Part shown: positions 9,396 to 16,485 of the stretch, piece after piece
How the letters are laid out: the number at the start of each line of letters is the position of its first letter
Position numbering within the stretch: the stretch's first letter is position 1
From: JAIPDZ01 sp034522175
Lineage (GTDB): Bacteria > Desulfobacterota > DSM-4660 > Desulfatiglandales > Desulfatiglandaceae
DNA: 64,000 nt
Direction: 5' to 3'
NCBI GenBank assembly: GCA_034522175.1
Contig: JAXHLQ010000001.1
Coordinates: 744,001-808,000 of the forward strand
Notes under the pieces: model-generated
What the model was told of the DNA's origin: nothing
The model's database searches: none
Seen by the model: the letters and a program-made list of their open reading frames with translations, nothing else
Program-made: the position numbers and the translations under genes

Positions 9396-9440
9396 CTCAA
9401 TCGCCAATCGTCAATCGCCAATCGTCAATCATCAATCTCA
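9396..9440. repeat. tandem heptamer array between pstC and pstA
   Basis: Six tandem 7-mers of the type CAATCGT/CAATCGC (complement GATTG + two variable bases) fill the pstC-pstA gap and overlap the pstC stop. Similar arrays occur at 3781-3803, 25727-25752 and 35816-35846. Confidence 0.7.
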
Positions 9441-10380
9441 CAGCGTCGCGGCCCCTACCTGCCGGTAGCGGTTCGAGATCTGTTCGGCGATGATATTGAA
9501 GGCCAGGGTGAACAGGAAAAGGACGATGGCCGTGGCGAAGAGAGCATAGTAATGGTCGCCGTGAAATGGCGCTTCGGCCATCTCCGCTGCGATACTGGCC
9601 GGCATGGGTCGTACCGGATCAAACAGGGACGTCAGGGATCATGGCCGCCCCACCGGCCACCATCAGCACCACCATGGTCTCTCCCATGGCCCTCGACATC
9701 CCCAGGATCACCGCCGTACAAATCCCGGAAATGGAAGCAGGCACAATCACCCGCCACATGGTCTCCCAATGGGTAGCCCCCAGGGCCAGCGAGGCCTCCT
9801 TTAGCTCTGCGGGCACCCCGAACACGGCATCTTCAGAAAGGCTGCATATGGTGGGGATGGACATAAAGGCCAGCATTAAGGAGGCGTTGAAGAGGTTCAA
9901 CCCGGTGGGCATATCAAATATTTTCTGGAGAAAGGGTGCCACAATCACCATGCCGAAAAACCCGATCACCACGGACGGGAGTGCGGCGAGAAGCTCCACC
10001 ACCGGTTTGACCCATTCCCGGACTCTGGGGGATGCACACTCGGCCAGGTAAAGGGCCGTCATCACGCCAAGAGGAATCGACATCAATGAAGAAACAAGGG
10101 TAACCGCCACGGAAGCGATAATCAGGGGAAAAATACCGAAGGCCGGCGGGTCATCTGTGGGGTACCAGTATTCCCCAAAGATGAAGTCCGTCACAGACAC
10201 CTCCCCAAAAATGGGAATACCCTCCACAAACAGGAAGAGAGCGATCAAAAAAAGCGTGGTGATGGACGCCAGGGCCACACCGAAGAAAAACCGCCGGATC
10301 ATCCGCTCTCTTCTCTGGCGGGATTTTCCGCTTTTTCTGACATCCGTCAAACGATTCGATTTCCCGTCCTGTTTTGACAT
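9438..10380 (-). CDS. pstC: phosphate ABC transporter permease PstC; apparent frameshift near the C-terminus
   Basis: Two pieces form a normal ~313-residue PstC: 9619-10380 (first 253 residues, ending abnormally after 'AAMIPDVPV') and the continuation to 9438 in another frame. The continuation begins 'SLFDPVRPMPASIAAEMAEA' and ends in a final membrane helix plus 'NRYRQVGAATL'. The permease loop 'ELKEASLALGATHWETMWRVIVP' is intact. The 'SLFDPVR' segment following 'IP' is standard in PstC, which shows that the frame break near 9620-9635 is a base miscall or a recent lesion. Six membrane spans are visible. The gene is second in the pst cluster. Confidence 0.9.
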
Positions 10381-10510
10381 CCGTTCAACTCACGATATGC
10401 GATACCACATGCCCCATTAAAAAACCGCCCGATCAAAGCGACAGGAAAAGGCGCCTCGATCAGGCGATCATAAATCATTCACTGAAAATGATCAATCGTG
10501 AATTGTTCGA

Positions 10511-11329
10511 CTAAAACAGTGGGACATATCCGGCTTCTTTCACATATTTCTGACCCTTTTCAGGATTAATCACAAAGTTGATGAAATTGGCCACGTCTCC
10601 CTTGGGCCAGCCCGGCGTAAACATAAAAAGCGGCCTGCTGATGGGATAGGTGCCGTTCAAGGTGGTGGCTTCCGAACCCACAATACGATCGACACTCAGG
10701 GCTTTTACATCCTTACTGAGATAACCCAACCCAATATAGCCGATGGCGTTTTTGTTCTTGGCCACGGCTTGGGAGACCGCCCCGTTGGAGGCCTGCAAGA
10801 GAGCCCCCGGGAACACGCGCTCTTTCTTCATTACTTTTTCGTGCCACACCTCGTACGTACCCGAAGAAGTGTCCCGGGAAATCACCACCACCGGCCGGTC
10901 AGGCCCTCCGATGGCTTTCCAGTTCTTGATCTTTCCCATGTAGATATCCTTGAGCTGAGCCATGGTGATATTGACAATGGAGTTGCTCGGATGCAACACC
11001 GGCACGATACAGTCATAGGCCACGGCAAAGGGAACCGGGTACACACCCTTTTCAACGGCCAGTTTCACTTCTTTGGGCTTGATAAACCGGGAGCTGTCGG
11101 CGATATCCGTAGACCCATCAATAAGCGCCTTCATGCCGTTACCGGAGCCACCTCCGGAAATGGATATTTTCACATCAGGATTCTGTTTCATATAGGCCTC
11201 AGACACCTTCTGAGCAATGGGGAGTACGGTTGTGGATCCCTTAATCACAATATTCCCTGCCAGTGAAATGTTGGCGCCAAAAAGCGCGGTGACAAGACAT
11301 ACCAAAGCCATCATACCTTTTACTCTCAT
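10511..11329 (-). CDS. pstS: phosphate-binding protein PstS
   Basis: 272 residues with a cleavable signal peptide (about residues 1-25, 'MALVCLVTALFGANISLAGN'). This is the periplasmic high-affinity phosphate receptor that delivers substrate to PstCAB. Phosphate-binding segments are visible: 'IKGSTTVLPIAQKVSEAY' near the N-terminus, 'SGGGSGNGMKALIDGSTDIADSSR', and 'RDTSSGTYEVW' (about residues 150-160). It is first in the pst cluster, with a Pho-box-like direct repeat about 110 bp upstream of its start. The downstream gap to pstC is 130 bp with no ORF. Confidence 0.95.
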   Translation of the reverse strand: MRVKGMMALVCLVTALFGANISLAGNIVIKGSTTVLPIAQKVSEAYMKQNPDVKISISGGGSGNGMKALIDGSTDIADSSRFIKPKEVKLAVEKGVYPVPFAVAYDCIVPVLHPSNSIVNITMAQLKDIYMGKIKNWKAIGGPDRPVVVISRDTSSGTYEVWHEKVMKKERVFPGALLQASNGAVSQAVAKNKNAIGYIGLGYLSKDVKALSVDRIVGSEATTLNGTYPISRPLFMFTPGWPKGDVANFINFVINPEKGQKYVKEAGYVPLF

Positions 11330-11436
11330 TTTTCTACCTCCATTAAATTGTTAACGTGTTTATTTGAGTTCAACAACCGCTCTGCGAAAAATTCATCATG
11401 GTCTTACACCATCAGCTATGTATCTTAAAATTGAAT

Positions 11437-11454
11437 TGTTAGATTTTTGTTAGA
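11437..11454 (-). promoter_or_regulatory. Pho-box-like direct repeat upstream of pstS
   Basis: Read on the minus strand, two exact 7-mers TCTAACA are separated by four bases (AAAA), an 11-bp period. PhoB sites in other proteobacteria have the same architecture (7-bp direct repeats, 4-bp AT-rich spacer), although this 7-mer differs from the E. coli CTGTCAT. The site lies 108 bp upstream of pstS and is matched by a near copy at 16109-16126. Confidence 0.65.
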
Positions 11455-11582
11455 ATCATATGAGCCTTTTATTACCTTATCTATCCCCCCTTTCTTTTAA
11501 AAATATTCCGATGTCCACAGACAGATCGTCACCACAATACCCCGGCTGAAATGCCCATGTCATGTTCAATCCTCCGTATCTT

Positions 11583-11671
11583 CTCAATAAATCGGGGTGA
11601 CCGCTTTCGCTGGCACGGTACTGGATTCCGGCGAAGGCCGGAATCCAGGAGGTTTGCCCCTGATTATTGAG
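11583..11671. repeat. inverted-repeat element A, copy 1 (89 bp)
   Basis: The ends are imperfect inverted repeats (CTCAATAAATCGGGGTGAC and the complement of CTCAATAATCAGGGGCAAAC). The interior is a 12-bp perfect hairpin (CTGGATTCCGGC / GCCGGAATCCAG). A longer copy is at 16148-16280. Each copy follows a Pho-box-like site within about 150 bp. Confidence 0.7.
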
Positions 11672-11683
11672 GTGTTACAATCC

Positions 11684-11739
11684 TCCCCTGCTGACCTAAT
11701 CTATAGCGTTTTGAACTCAACTTTTATGCAACGTTAGGG
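11684..11739 (-). repeat. 56-bp half copy of MITE B
   Basis: Identical over 56 bases to the reverse complement of 20715-20770, the left end of the complete MITE. It ends in the same terminal sequence (TTTATGCAACGTTAGGG). The other end of the element is missing, so this is a truncated relic immediately next to element A copy 1. Confidence 0.8.
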
Positions 11740-12001
11740 TTAAGGTTGCCAAATGATCATCCGAGCGATGGGGAGATGAGATGGTGGTCAACTTAAGCGA
11801 GATTTATTAAGAACGGATGTGTCAGATATTAGGTTTGGGTGCGCTTCATTTAAACTATTTCCCATAGCTCAACAATATAACAAATGTTTAATTTAGGCTT
11901 AACATATTTATAATATATATATAGTTAATTTTATTATGAAATTCAGTATGCATCATTTTCATAAACCATATCGATTTTCAACACAATCTGAGGGGGGATT
12001 T

Positions 12002-13102
12002 ATGTCAGAAGAAACGGTGATGATTGTCGAGGATGATGAAGACCTGGTCCACATGCTGGAGTATAACCTCAAAAACAAGGGGTACCAAACCCTGTCCGCA
12101 CTCAACGGGTTCGACGCCCGGGAGCTGATTGAGGCTGAGAAACCCCATCTGATTCTATTGGATATCCTGCTCCCCGGCATGGATGGCTGGCAAATCTGCG
12201 AAACCCTGCGTAACCATGAACAATCGGATATTGCAGACATCCCCATTATCATGCTCACCGCCCTCAGTTCCCCGGATGAAAAGCTCAAAGGCATCGCCCT
12301 CGGTGCCGACGACTACATCTCCAAACCGTTTTCCATCAAGGAGGTATTGCTTAGGGTTCACCGACTTCTTCAAAGAGAAACCGCAAAAAAGCAACTAAAA
12401 GAAGAGATCAAAACCCTCAGGTTGAAGGAATCACGGCGAACGGATTTCCAGGACATGTTGTTTCATGAGTTGAGGAATCAGTTGACCATTATTGGCGGGT
12501 ATTCCAGGCGTATCAGCGATCGTTCCGAAAAGCCTTTCGAAACCTACCGGCACTACGGCGGCATCATACAGCGGTGCTCCCGTTCCCTCACCTCCCTGAC
12601 GGATCAGGTCATTCTCCTCACCAGGCTGGCAGACGGGGACTGTTCTCTCCCGGTGGAGACGGTATCCCTTGAACAAATCATCCGGGACATCATCCGGGAT
12701 TACACGCCACAGTTGGAACAGAAGTCTCAGCAGCTGCAATTCCAACAGACAGGAAGCGTCCCGGCTCTCCAGCTAAACCCAACAGCCCTTCGGCTGGCGC
12801 TTTCCAATCTTGTGGAAAATGCCGTCCGGTACAGTTGTGATGGATCCGAAATCATCATCCGTCTTGGACAAAGCAATGGAAAAGGCTTGACCGTAGAGGT
12901 GGAAGACTCGGGTCCCGGTATCCCCGAATGCGACCGGGATAGCATCTTTAATCGGTTCTACCGGGGAAAACACGTCAAAGACCAAAGCCAGGGAACCGAC
13001 CTCGGCCTGTACATCTCGAAAACACTGATTGAAGCCATGGGTGGAACCGTACACCTCGACCCTGCCAATGGAAACGGGAGCTGTTTCGTCGTCAGGCTCT
13101 AA
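12002..13102 (+). CDS. response-regulator receiver / histidine kinase fusion
   Basis: 366 residues from ATG 12002, which is preceded by gagggggga; an upstream in-frame ATG at 11936 lacks an SD and adds an unlikely leader. Domains: REC (about 4-120) with phospho-acceptor Asp in 'LILLDILLPGMDGW' and Lys in 'ISKPFS'; a linker helix; HisKA with 'FHELRNQLTIIGGYSRR' (about 140-160); HATPase with N-box 'NLVENAVRYS', 'DSGPGIPE' and 'GTDLGLYISK'. There is no membrane segment and no DNA-binding output, so it is a soluble hybrid that probably receives phosphate from another kinase. It is divergent from pstS and followed 14 bp later by a glycosyltransferase gene. A link to phosphate sensing is inference from position only. 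Confidence 0.85.
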   Translation: MSEETVMIVEDDEDLVHMLEYNLKNKGYQTLSALNGFDARELIEAEKPHLILLDILLPGMDGWQICETLRNHEQSDIADIPIIMLTALSSPDEKLKGIALGADDYISKPFSIKEVLLRVHRLLQRETAKKQLKEEIKTLRLKESRRTDFQDMLFHELRNQLTIIGGYSRRISDRSEKPFETYRHYGGIIQRCSRSLTSLTDQVILLTRLADGDCSLPVETVSLEQIIRDIIRDYTPQLEQKSQQLQFQQTGSVPALQLNPTALRLALSNLVENAVRYSCDGSEIIIRLGQSNGKGLTVEVEDSGPGIPECDRDSIFNRFYRGKHVKDQSQGTDLGLYISKTLIEAMGGTVHLDPANGNGSCFVVRL

Positions 13103-13116
13103 TAGAAAGGAGTATC

Positions 13117-14307
13117 ATGAAAATAGACCTTCATGTCCATTCCAAATTCTCCACACGCCCTTCTCAATGGGTGCTCCAGAAGATCGGTTGTCCTGAAAGT
13201 TTTACCGATCCCGTGCGGTTGCGTGATATCGCGCTGAAAAAAGGCATGTCCATGGTGACCATAACAGATCACAACACCATTGAAGGCGCGCTTGTTATCG
13301 CCCACCTGCCGGACGTATTTGTCAGCGAGGAAGTCACCACTTATTTTCCCGAAGACGGATGCAAAATACACATCCTCGCATTGAATATCAGCGAACGCCA
13401 GCATAGAGACATCCAGAGGGTAAGATCCAGCATCTTCGACCTCGCCATTTCACAGATCCTTAAACTGCCGATCATCGGAACCTATCACACGTCGCTGCCC
13501 CAGTATGCAGGATATCTCACGGAAGATAGTGCCATCGAGGACCTGATGTGGAAATACGTGTTATGGTATTATAAACAGATGGATCTCATTTATGTCCCTT
13601 CAAAAAGCACCAGAGAAGAGATTGAAGAAAAGGGCGTTGCCCCTGACAATATTCGCCTGTTCCCCCGCGGCGTGGACACCAGCCGCTTTCACCCGGCCAA
13701 ACGGGACCTGCAATTTCTGCAGCAGTACATGGACGTGGATGCGTTCAAGCTCCTCTACGTCGGGAGGATATCCAAAGAAAAGAATCTACCCGTGCTGGTG
13801 GACGTCTTCAAAGAGATATCCCATGCTGTTGAACACGTTTCACTCGTGGTGGCGGGGGACGGACCCTACCTGTCCGAGATGAAAAGCCAACTTCAGGGCA
13901 CCCGCACCTGTTTCACCGGTTATCTGAAAGGGGAATCATTGGCCAAGGTATATGCCAGTTGTGATCTTTTCATTTTTCCCAGCACCACCGATACGTTCGG
14001 GAATGTGGTCCTTGAGGCACAGGCGTCACAGATTCCCGTCATCATTACAGACATCGGAGGCCCCCACGAAAATATAATACCCGGTGAGACAGGGATTATG
14101 GTCCCCGCCCACGATGGCGCAGCCATGGTGGCGGCCATCAAATCGCTCATGAACCATCCGGAGAAGATGAGACAGATGGGGAAAGCCGCCCGACAATACG
14201 CAGAAAGCCGCTCTTTCCAGCGCGCCTTTGAACACACCTGGGCGATGTATATGGATCCGGATATGGGCCCGGTAATAACTGAAGAGGACATGGCCGTGGC
14301 CGTATAG
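13117..14307 (+). CDS. PHP-domain / family-4 glycosyltransferase fusion, internally shortened
   Basis: 396 residues. The N-terminus is a PHP metal-dependent phosphoesterase domain start ('KIDLHVHSKFSTRPS', 'VTITDHNTIEGAL'). From about residue 108 the sequence becomes a GT4-type glycosyltransferase: 'LPIIGTYHTSLPQYAG', the nucleotide-sugar domain 'LLYVGRISKEKNLPVLVDVF', and the Glu-rich motif 'PSTTDTFGNVVLEAQASQIPVI'. Both domains look too short: the PHP domain stops after ~105 residues and the GT4 N-terminal Rossmann domain begins abruptly at 'DLAISQILKLP'. Longer PHP-GT4 proteins exist, so an in-frame internal deletion near 13435-13450 is likely. A typical target would be a lipid or polysaccharide sugar transfer. 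The start has SD aaagga and follows the kinase gene by 14 bp. Confidence 0.75.
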   Translation: MKIDLHVHSKFSTRPSQWVLQKIGCPESFTDPVRLRDIALKKGMSMVTITDHNTIEGALVIAHLPDVFVSEEVTTYFPEDGCKIHILALNISERQHRDIQRVRSSIFDLAISQILKLPIIGTYHTSLPQYAGYLTEDSAIEDLMWKYVLWYYKQMDLIYVPSKSTREEIEEKGVAPDNIRLFPRGVDTSRFHPAKRDLQFLQQYMDVDAFKLLYVGRISKEKNLPVLVDVFKEISHAVEHVSLVVAGDGPYLSEMKSQLQGTRTCFTGYLKGESLAKVYASCDLFIFPSTTDTFGNVVLEAQASQIPVIITDIGGPHENIIPGETGIMVPAHDGAAMVAAIKSLMNHPEKMRQMGKAARQYAESRSFQRAFEHTWAMYMDPDMGPVITEEDMAVAV

Positions 14308-14310
14308 AAG

Positions 14311-14448
14311 GAGGTCGCTCTCGATGCGAGCAGCAACGGGTTGACATACCTGGTGGAAAAACTGAAAGGCGAAAAGACCACCGGCCATATGACCCTGGTC
14401 AAGGGCGAGCGGTCCCAGCTGGCAGAAATGGGGGCGAGATTGCTATAG
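14311..14448 (+). pseudogene. C-terminal remnant of a PhoH-family ATPase
   Basis: No start codon. The open frame ends at 14448 and encodes 'LDASSNGLTYLVEKLKGEKT' followed by 'TGHMTLVKGERSQLAEMGARLL'. The 'VEKLKG...GH.TL.KGERS.LAE.AA.LL' pattern is the standard C-terminus of PIN-PhoH-type ATPases. The rest of the gene is absent; it starts directly after the glycosyltransferase stop. It is probably a deletion relic, and the same event may have shortened the glycosyltransferase. PhoH proteins are often Pho-regulated, so its presence here fits the phosphate context. Confidence 0.65.
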
Positions 14449-14697
14449 GCAGCGCCTGACACATCCCTTACCGCTCCGTCGCAGTCGTTGAATCTCTCCC
14501 TGACGCTTCTGCAGCTCTTTATACAATGCCGCTTCATAGGCCGAACTCCATTGGTCGTAGTGCCCGGAAATCTTGCTGGCCATACGGATTGCGCTCCGAT
14601 GGATTTCATCCACGCGCTCCCGCGCAGCCTCCGACAGATCAGGATCGGCAATGGCGTTTCGAATCAGTGCTTCGAGTTTCTCTTTTCTGGACGGCAT
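14443..14697 (-). CDS. small conserved-looking hypothetical protein
   Basis: 84 residues from ATG 14697, chosen because it follows a strong SD (TTGGAGGAAT); a start 48 bp upstream lacks one. The product is highly charged and helical ('MPSRKEKLEALIRNAIADPD', 'ERVDEIHRSAIRMASK') with a basic C-terminus ('QRLRRSGKGC'). No signal peptide or membrane segment is seen. I do not recognise the family. Its 3' end overlaps the PhoH relic by 6 bp. Confidence 0.5.
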   Translation of the reverse strand: MPSRKEKLEALIRNAIADPDLSEAARERVDEIHRSAIRMASKISGHYDQWSSAYEAALYKELQKRQGEIQRLRRSGKGCVRRCL

Positions 14698-14741
14698 GAT
14701 ATTCCTCCAAGGGTCTGCGGATATGAAAGCCCCAGTAATCC

Positions 14742-14936
14742 TCACTTAATCGTTTTTTGAGAAAGGTCTCGCTCGCCGAAGGACGTCACTGTCTTACGTT
14801 CGCCGGCCATGACGTCGACCGCCTCCGCTGTTTCAGAGACCACCTCCACACGGCATTCGGGGAAAAGCGCCCGAATCATGGCAACCATGGGTTCCTGTTT
14901 TCCCGATTCCGAGGACATAATGACAATTTTTTCCAT
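14742..14936 (-). CDS. small hypothetical protein
   Basis: 64 residues from ATG 14936, preceded by gaaagga. The sequence 'MEKIVIMSSESGKQEPMVAM' reads like the first beta-strand and helix of a small alpha/beta domain, followed by 'PECRVEVVSETAEAVDVM' and a polar tail. It could be the N-terminal third of a receiver-like or nucleotide-binding protein, or a real small protein. It is co-oriented with, and 44 bp upstream of, the previous small gene, so the two may be one transcript. Confidence 0.4.
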   Translation of the reverse strand: MEKIVIMSSESGKQEPMVAMIRALFPECRVEVVSETAEAVDVMAGERKTVTSFGERDLSQKTIK

Positions 14937-15210
14937 GATGGTCCTTTCACCGGACACCTGGCGCTCCTGCTTCAAGTCACTGGACGGAACAGGTTTTATC
15001 CGGTATGGTTGAATGGCATGGGAGATCCATCACTGAGTGATAAAGCCTTCGATAGATGAGTTAGGGTGCCAATGTTAGCGGCGTATTGGTGAGACATTAA
15101 AAGGAGATGAGGCCCGGTTTTCCCTTCCATTCCTGACCTGAATCTGGTACGAGTATGACCCATCCCATTGGGGCAAAATCGACGCGCTTATCAGATAAGA
15201 GAGAGCATAC

Positions 15211-16062
15211 GTGAAAGCAACGACAAAGAGGGTGTTTTTGAAGATGCTCGTGTTGAGTGTCACGGGGGTCTTTCTGTGCGTTACTCCTTCCGGATGTTCC
15301 AAGGACAAACAAGAGATTCGTGTCGCCGGTTCAACAACGATCCGTCCTTTTATGAAACGAGTGTCGGACTATTACGCTGAGAAAGGCGACCTTGACATTC
15401 GGATCACTTCAGGCGGTTCCATGAAGGGGATAGTATCTCTCATTGCCGGCCAATGCGATATCGCCATGTGCTCATCACCCATTCCGGACAGGCTCCGGAT
15501 CGATGCACGATCCAAAGGCATTAATATCAAAAGCTTCGCCTTTGCCCACGACATGATCGTCCCCATTGTTCACCCCTCAAACCCCATCAACAACCTGACA
15601 CTGGGTCAACTGCGTGACATCTATACCGGTGCCATCGAGTCATGGTCGGGGCTGGGGGGAAGGCCTGATTTCATTGAGACAGTCACCCGGTCCTCTTCAT
15701 CGGGCACGGCCGAGGTCTGGAAAAATGTGATATTGCCATCGAACGCCCTCAAGATCGGAGGCGTGGTTGAAAGCTCCAACAGCGGCGTCCTCGCCTACGT
15801 GGCGGAACACCCAGACGCCATCGGCTATGTCAGCTTTGCCATCCTCAATCACGAGGTCAAGCCCCTGTCCATCAATGGGGTCCCACCAACGGTAAACAGC
15901 GCGAAACAAGGGAAATATCCTATACTTAGACCGCTATATCTTTATGTCGATGAGGATAACCTCTCCTATGATGTGAAATCACTCATCGTCTTCGTCCTCA
16001 GCGCCAGGGGTCAACAAGTCGTCAGCCAATGCGGACTTATCCCACGGGACGCACTGAAGTAG
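15211..16062 (+). CDS. PstS-like phosphate-binding lipoprotein (second copy)
   Basis: 283 residues from a GTG start. A signal sequence ends in the lipobox-like 'TPSGC' (Cys near residue 29), so the product is probably anchored to a membrane by lipid. The fold matches PstS: 'IRVAGSTTIRPFMKRVSDYY', 'ITSGGSMKGIVSLIAGQCDIAM', 'TRSSSSGTAEVWKNV'. Some phosphate-binding residues differ from the pstS above (for example TSGGSMKG for SGGGSGNG). It is monocistronic here and not linked to transporter genes. It may feed phosphate to the PstCAB encoded on the other strand or act as a sensor for the adjacent CHASE2 cyclase; both are inferences. Confidence 0.85.
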   Translation: MKATTKRVFLKMLVLSVTGVFLCVTPSGCSKDKQEIRVAGSTTIRPFMKRVSDYYAEKGDLDIRITSGGSMKGIVSLIAGQCDIAMCSSPIPDRLRIDARSKGINIKSFAFAHDMIVPIVHPSNPINNLTLGQLRDIYTGAIESWSGLGGRPDFIETVTRSSSSGTAEVWKNVILPSNALKIGGVVESSNSGVLAYVAEHPDAIGYVSFAILNHEVKPLSINGVPPTVNSAKQGKYPILRPLYLYVDEDNLSYDVKSLIVFVLSARGQQVVSQCGLIPRDALK

Positions 16063-16108
16063 AATCCCTCTGCAGTCACCGGGTCAGAAATCAAGATGGA
16101 ACGGAAAT

Positions 16109-16126
16109 TCTAATACAAATCTAACA
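16109..16126 (+). promoter_or_regulatory. Pho-box-like direct repeat upstream of the cyclase-caspase genes
   Basis: TCTAATA and TCTAACA are separated by CAAA, an 11-bp period, in the same orientation relative to the downstream gene as the pstS site. The surrounding bases also match the pstS site (ATTCTAA...AATCTAACAATT). It lies ~360 bp upstream of the cyclase gene, with element A copy 2 in between. Confidence 0.55.
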
Positions 16127-16147
16127 ATTACCGTTTACACGTATTTT

Positions 16148-16280
16148 CTCAATAAATCGGGGTGACTACCTTCTCCACAGGGTTCCTGGATTCCGGCTTT
16201 CGCCGGAATGACAGCGGGTTGAGTTGTTTCGTCATTCCGGCGAAGGCCGGAATCCAGACGGGTTACCCCCAGTTATTGAG
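16148..16280. repeat. inverted-repeat element A, copy 2 (133 bp)
   Basis: Same outer ends as the copy at 11583-11671 (CTCAATAAATCGGGGTGAC and, inverted, GGTTACCCCCAGTTATTGAG). The interior is longer, with two nested 'ATTCCGGC' palindromes. It is followed at 16291 by 'ccctaacgttg', the tip of MITE B, so the same two elements sit side by side here and at 11583-11739. Confidence 0.7.
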
Positions 16281-16485
16281 ATGTTACGTTTACCCTAACG
16301 TTGAGATTTGATGGATGTCGGAATATTGTCAAGGTATCACCACCCTGGGTGTCACTGGTTGGAACGTTGGAACTATTCCAGATCACCTTCAAAAATGTGA
16401 AGTTATTTTTGAGCACCTGCTTAGGTGTTAAATTTGCGGAGATTTTTAATGCCATTGATTAAATCATTCGGTTCCCCGTAACAGG

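Larger units (their letters stand above)
11330..12001. other. 672-bp divergent intergenic region between pstS and the receiver-kinase gene
   Basis: No ORF is supported. Besides the Pho-box-like site, element A and the MITE B half, the right end (about 11870-11940) is very AT-rich ('acatatttataatatatata') and offers TATAAT-like -10 sequences for the plus-strand kinase gene. No convincing -35 was recognised. Confidence 0.6.
16063..16485. other. 423-bp intergenic region before the cyclase gene
   Basis: It contains the Pho-box-like site and element A copy 2. The stretch 16300-16485 holds no convincing ORF. Apart from the MITE B tip at 16291 nothing else was recognised. Confidence 0.5.
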
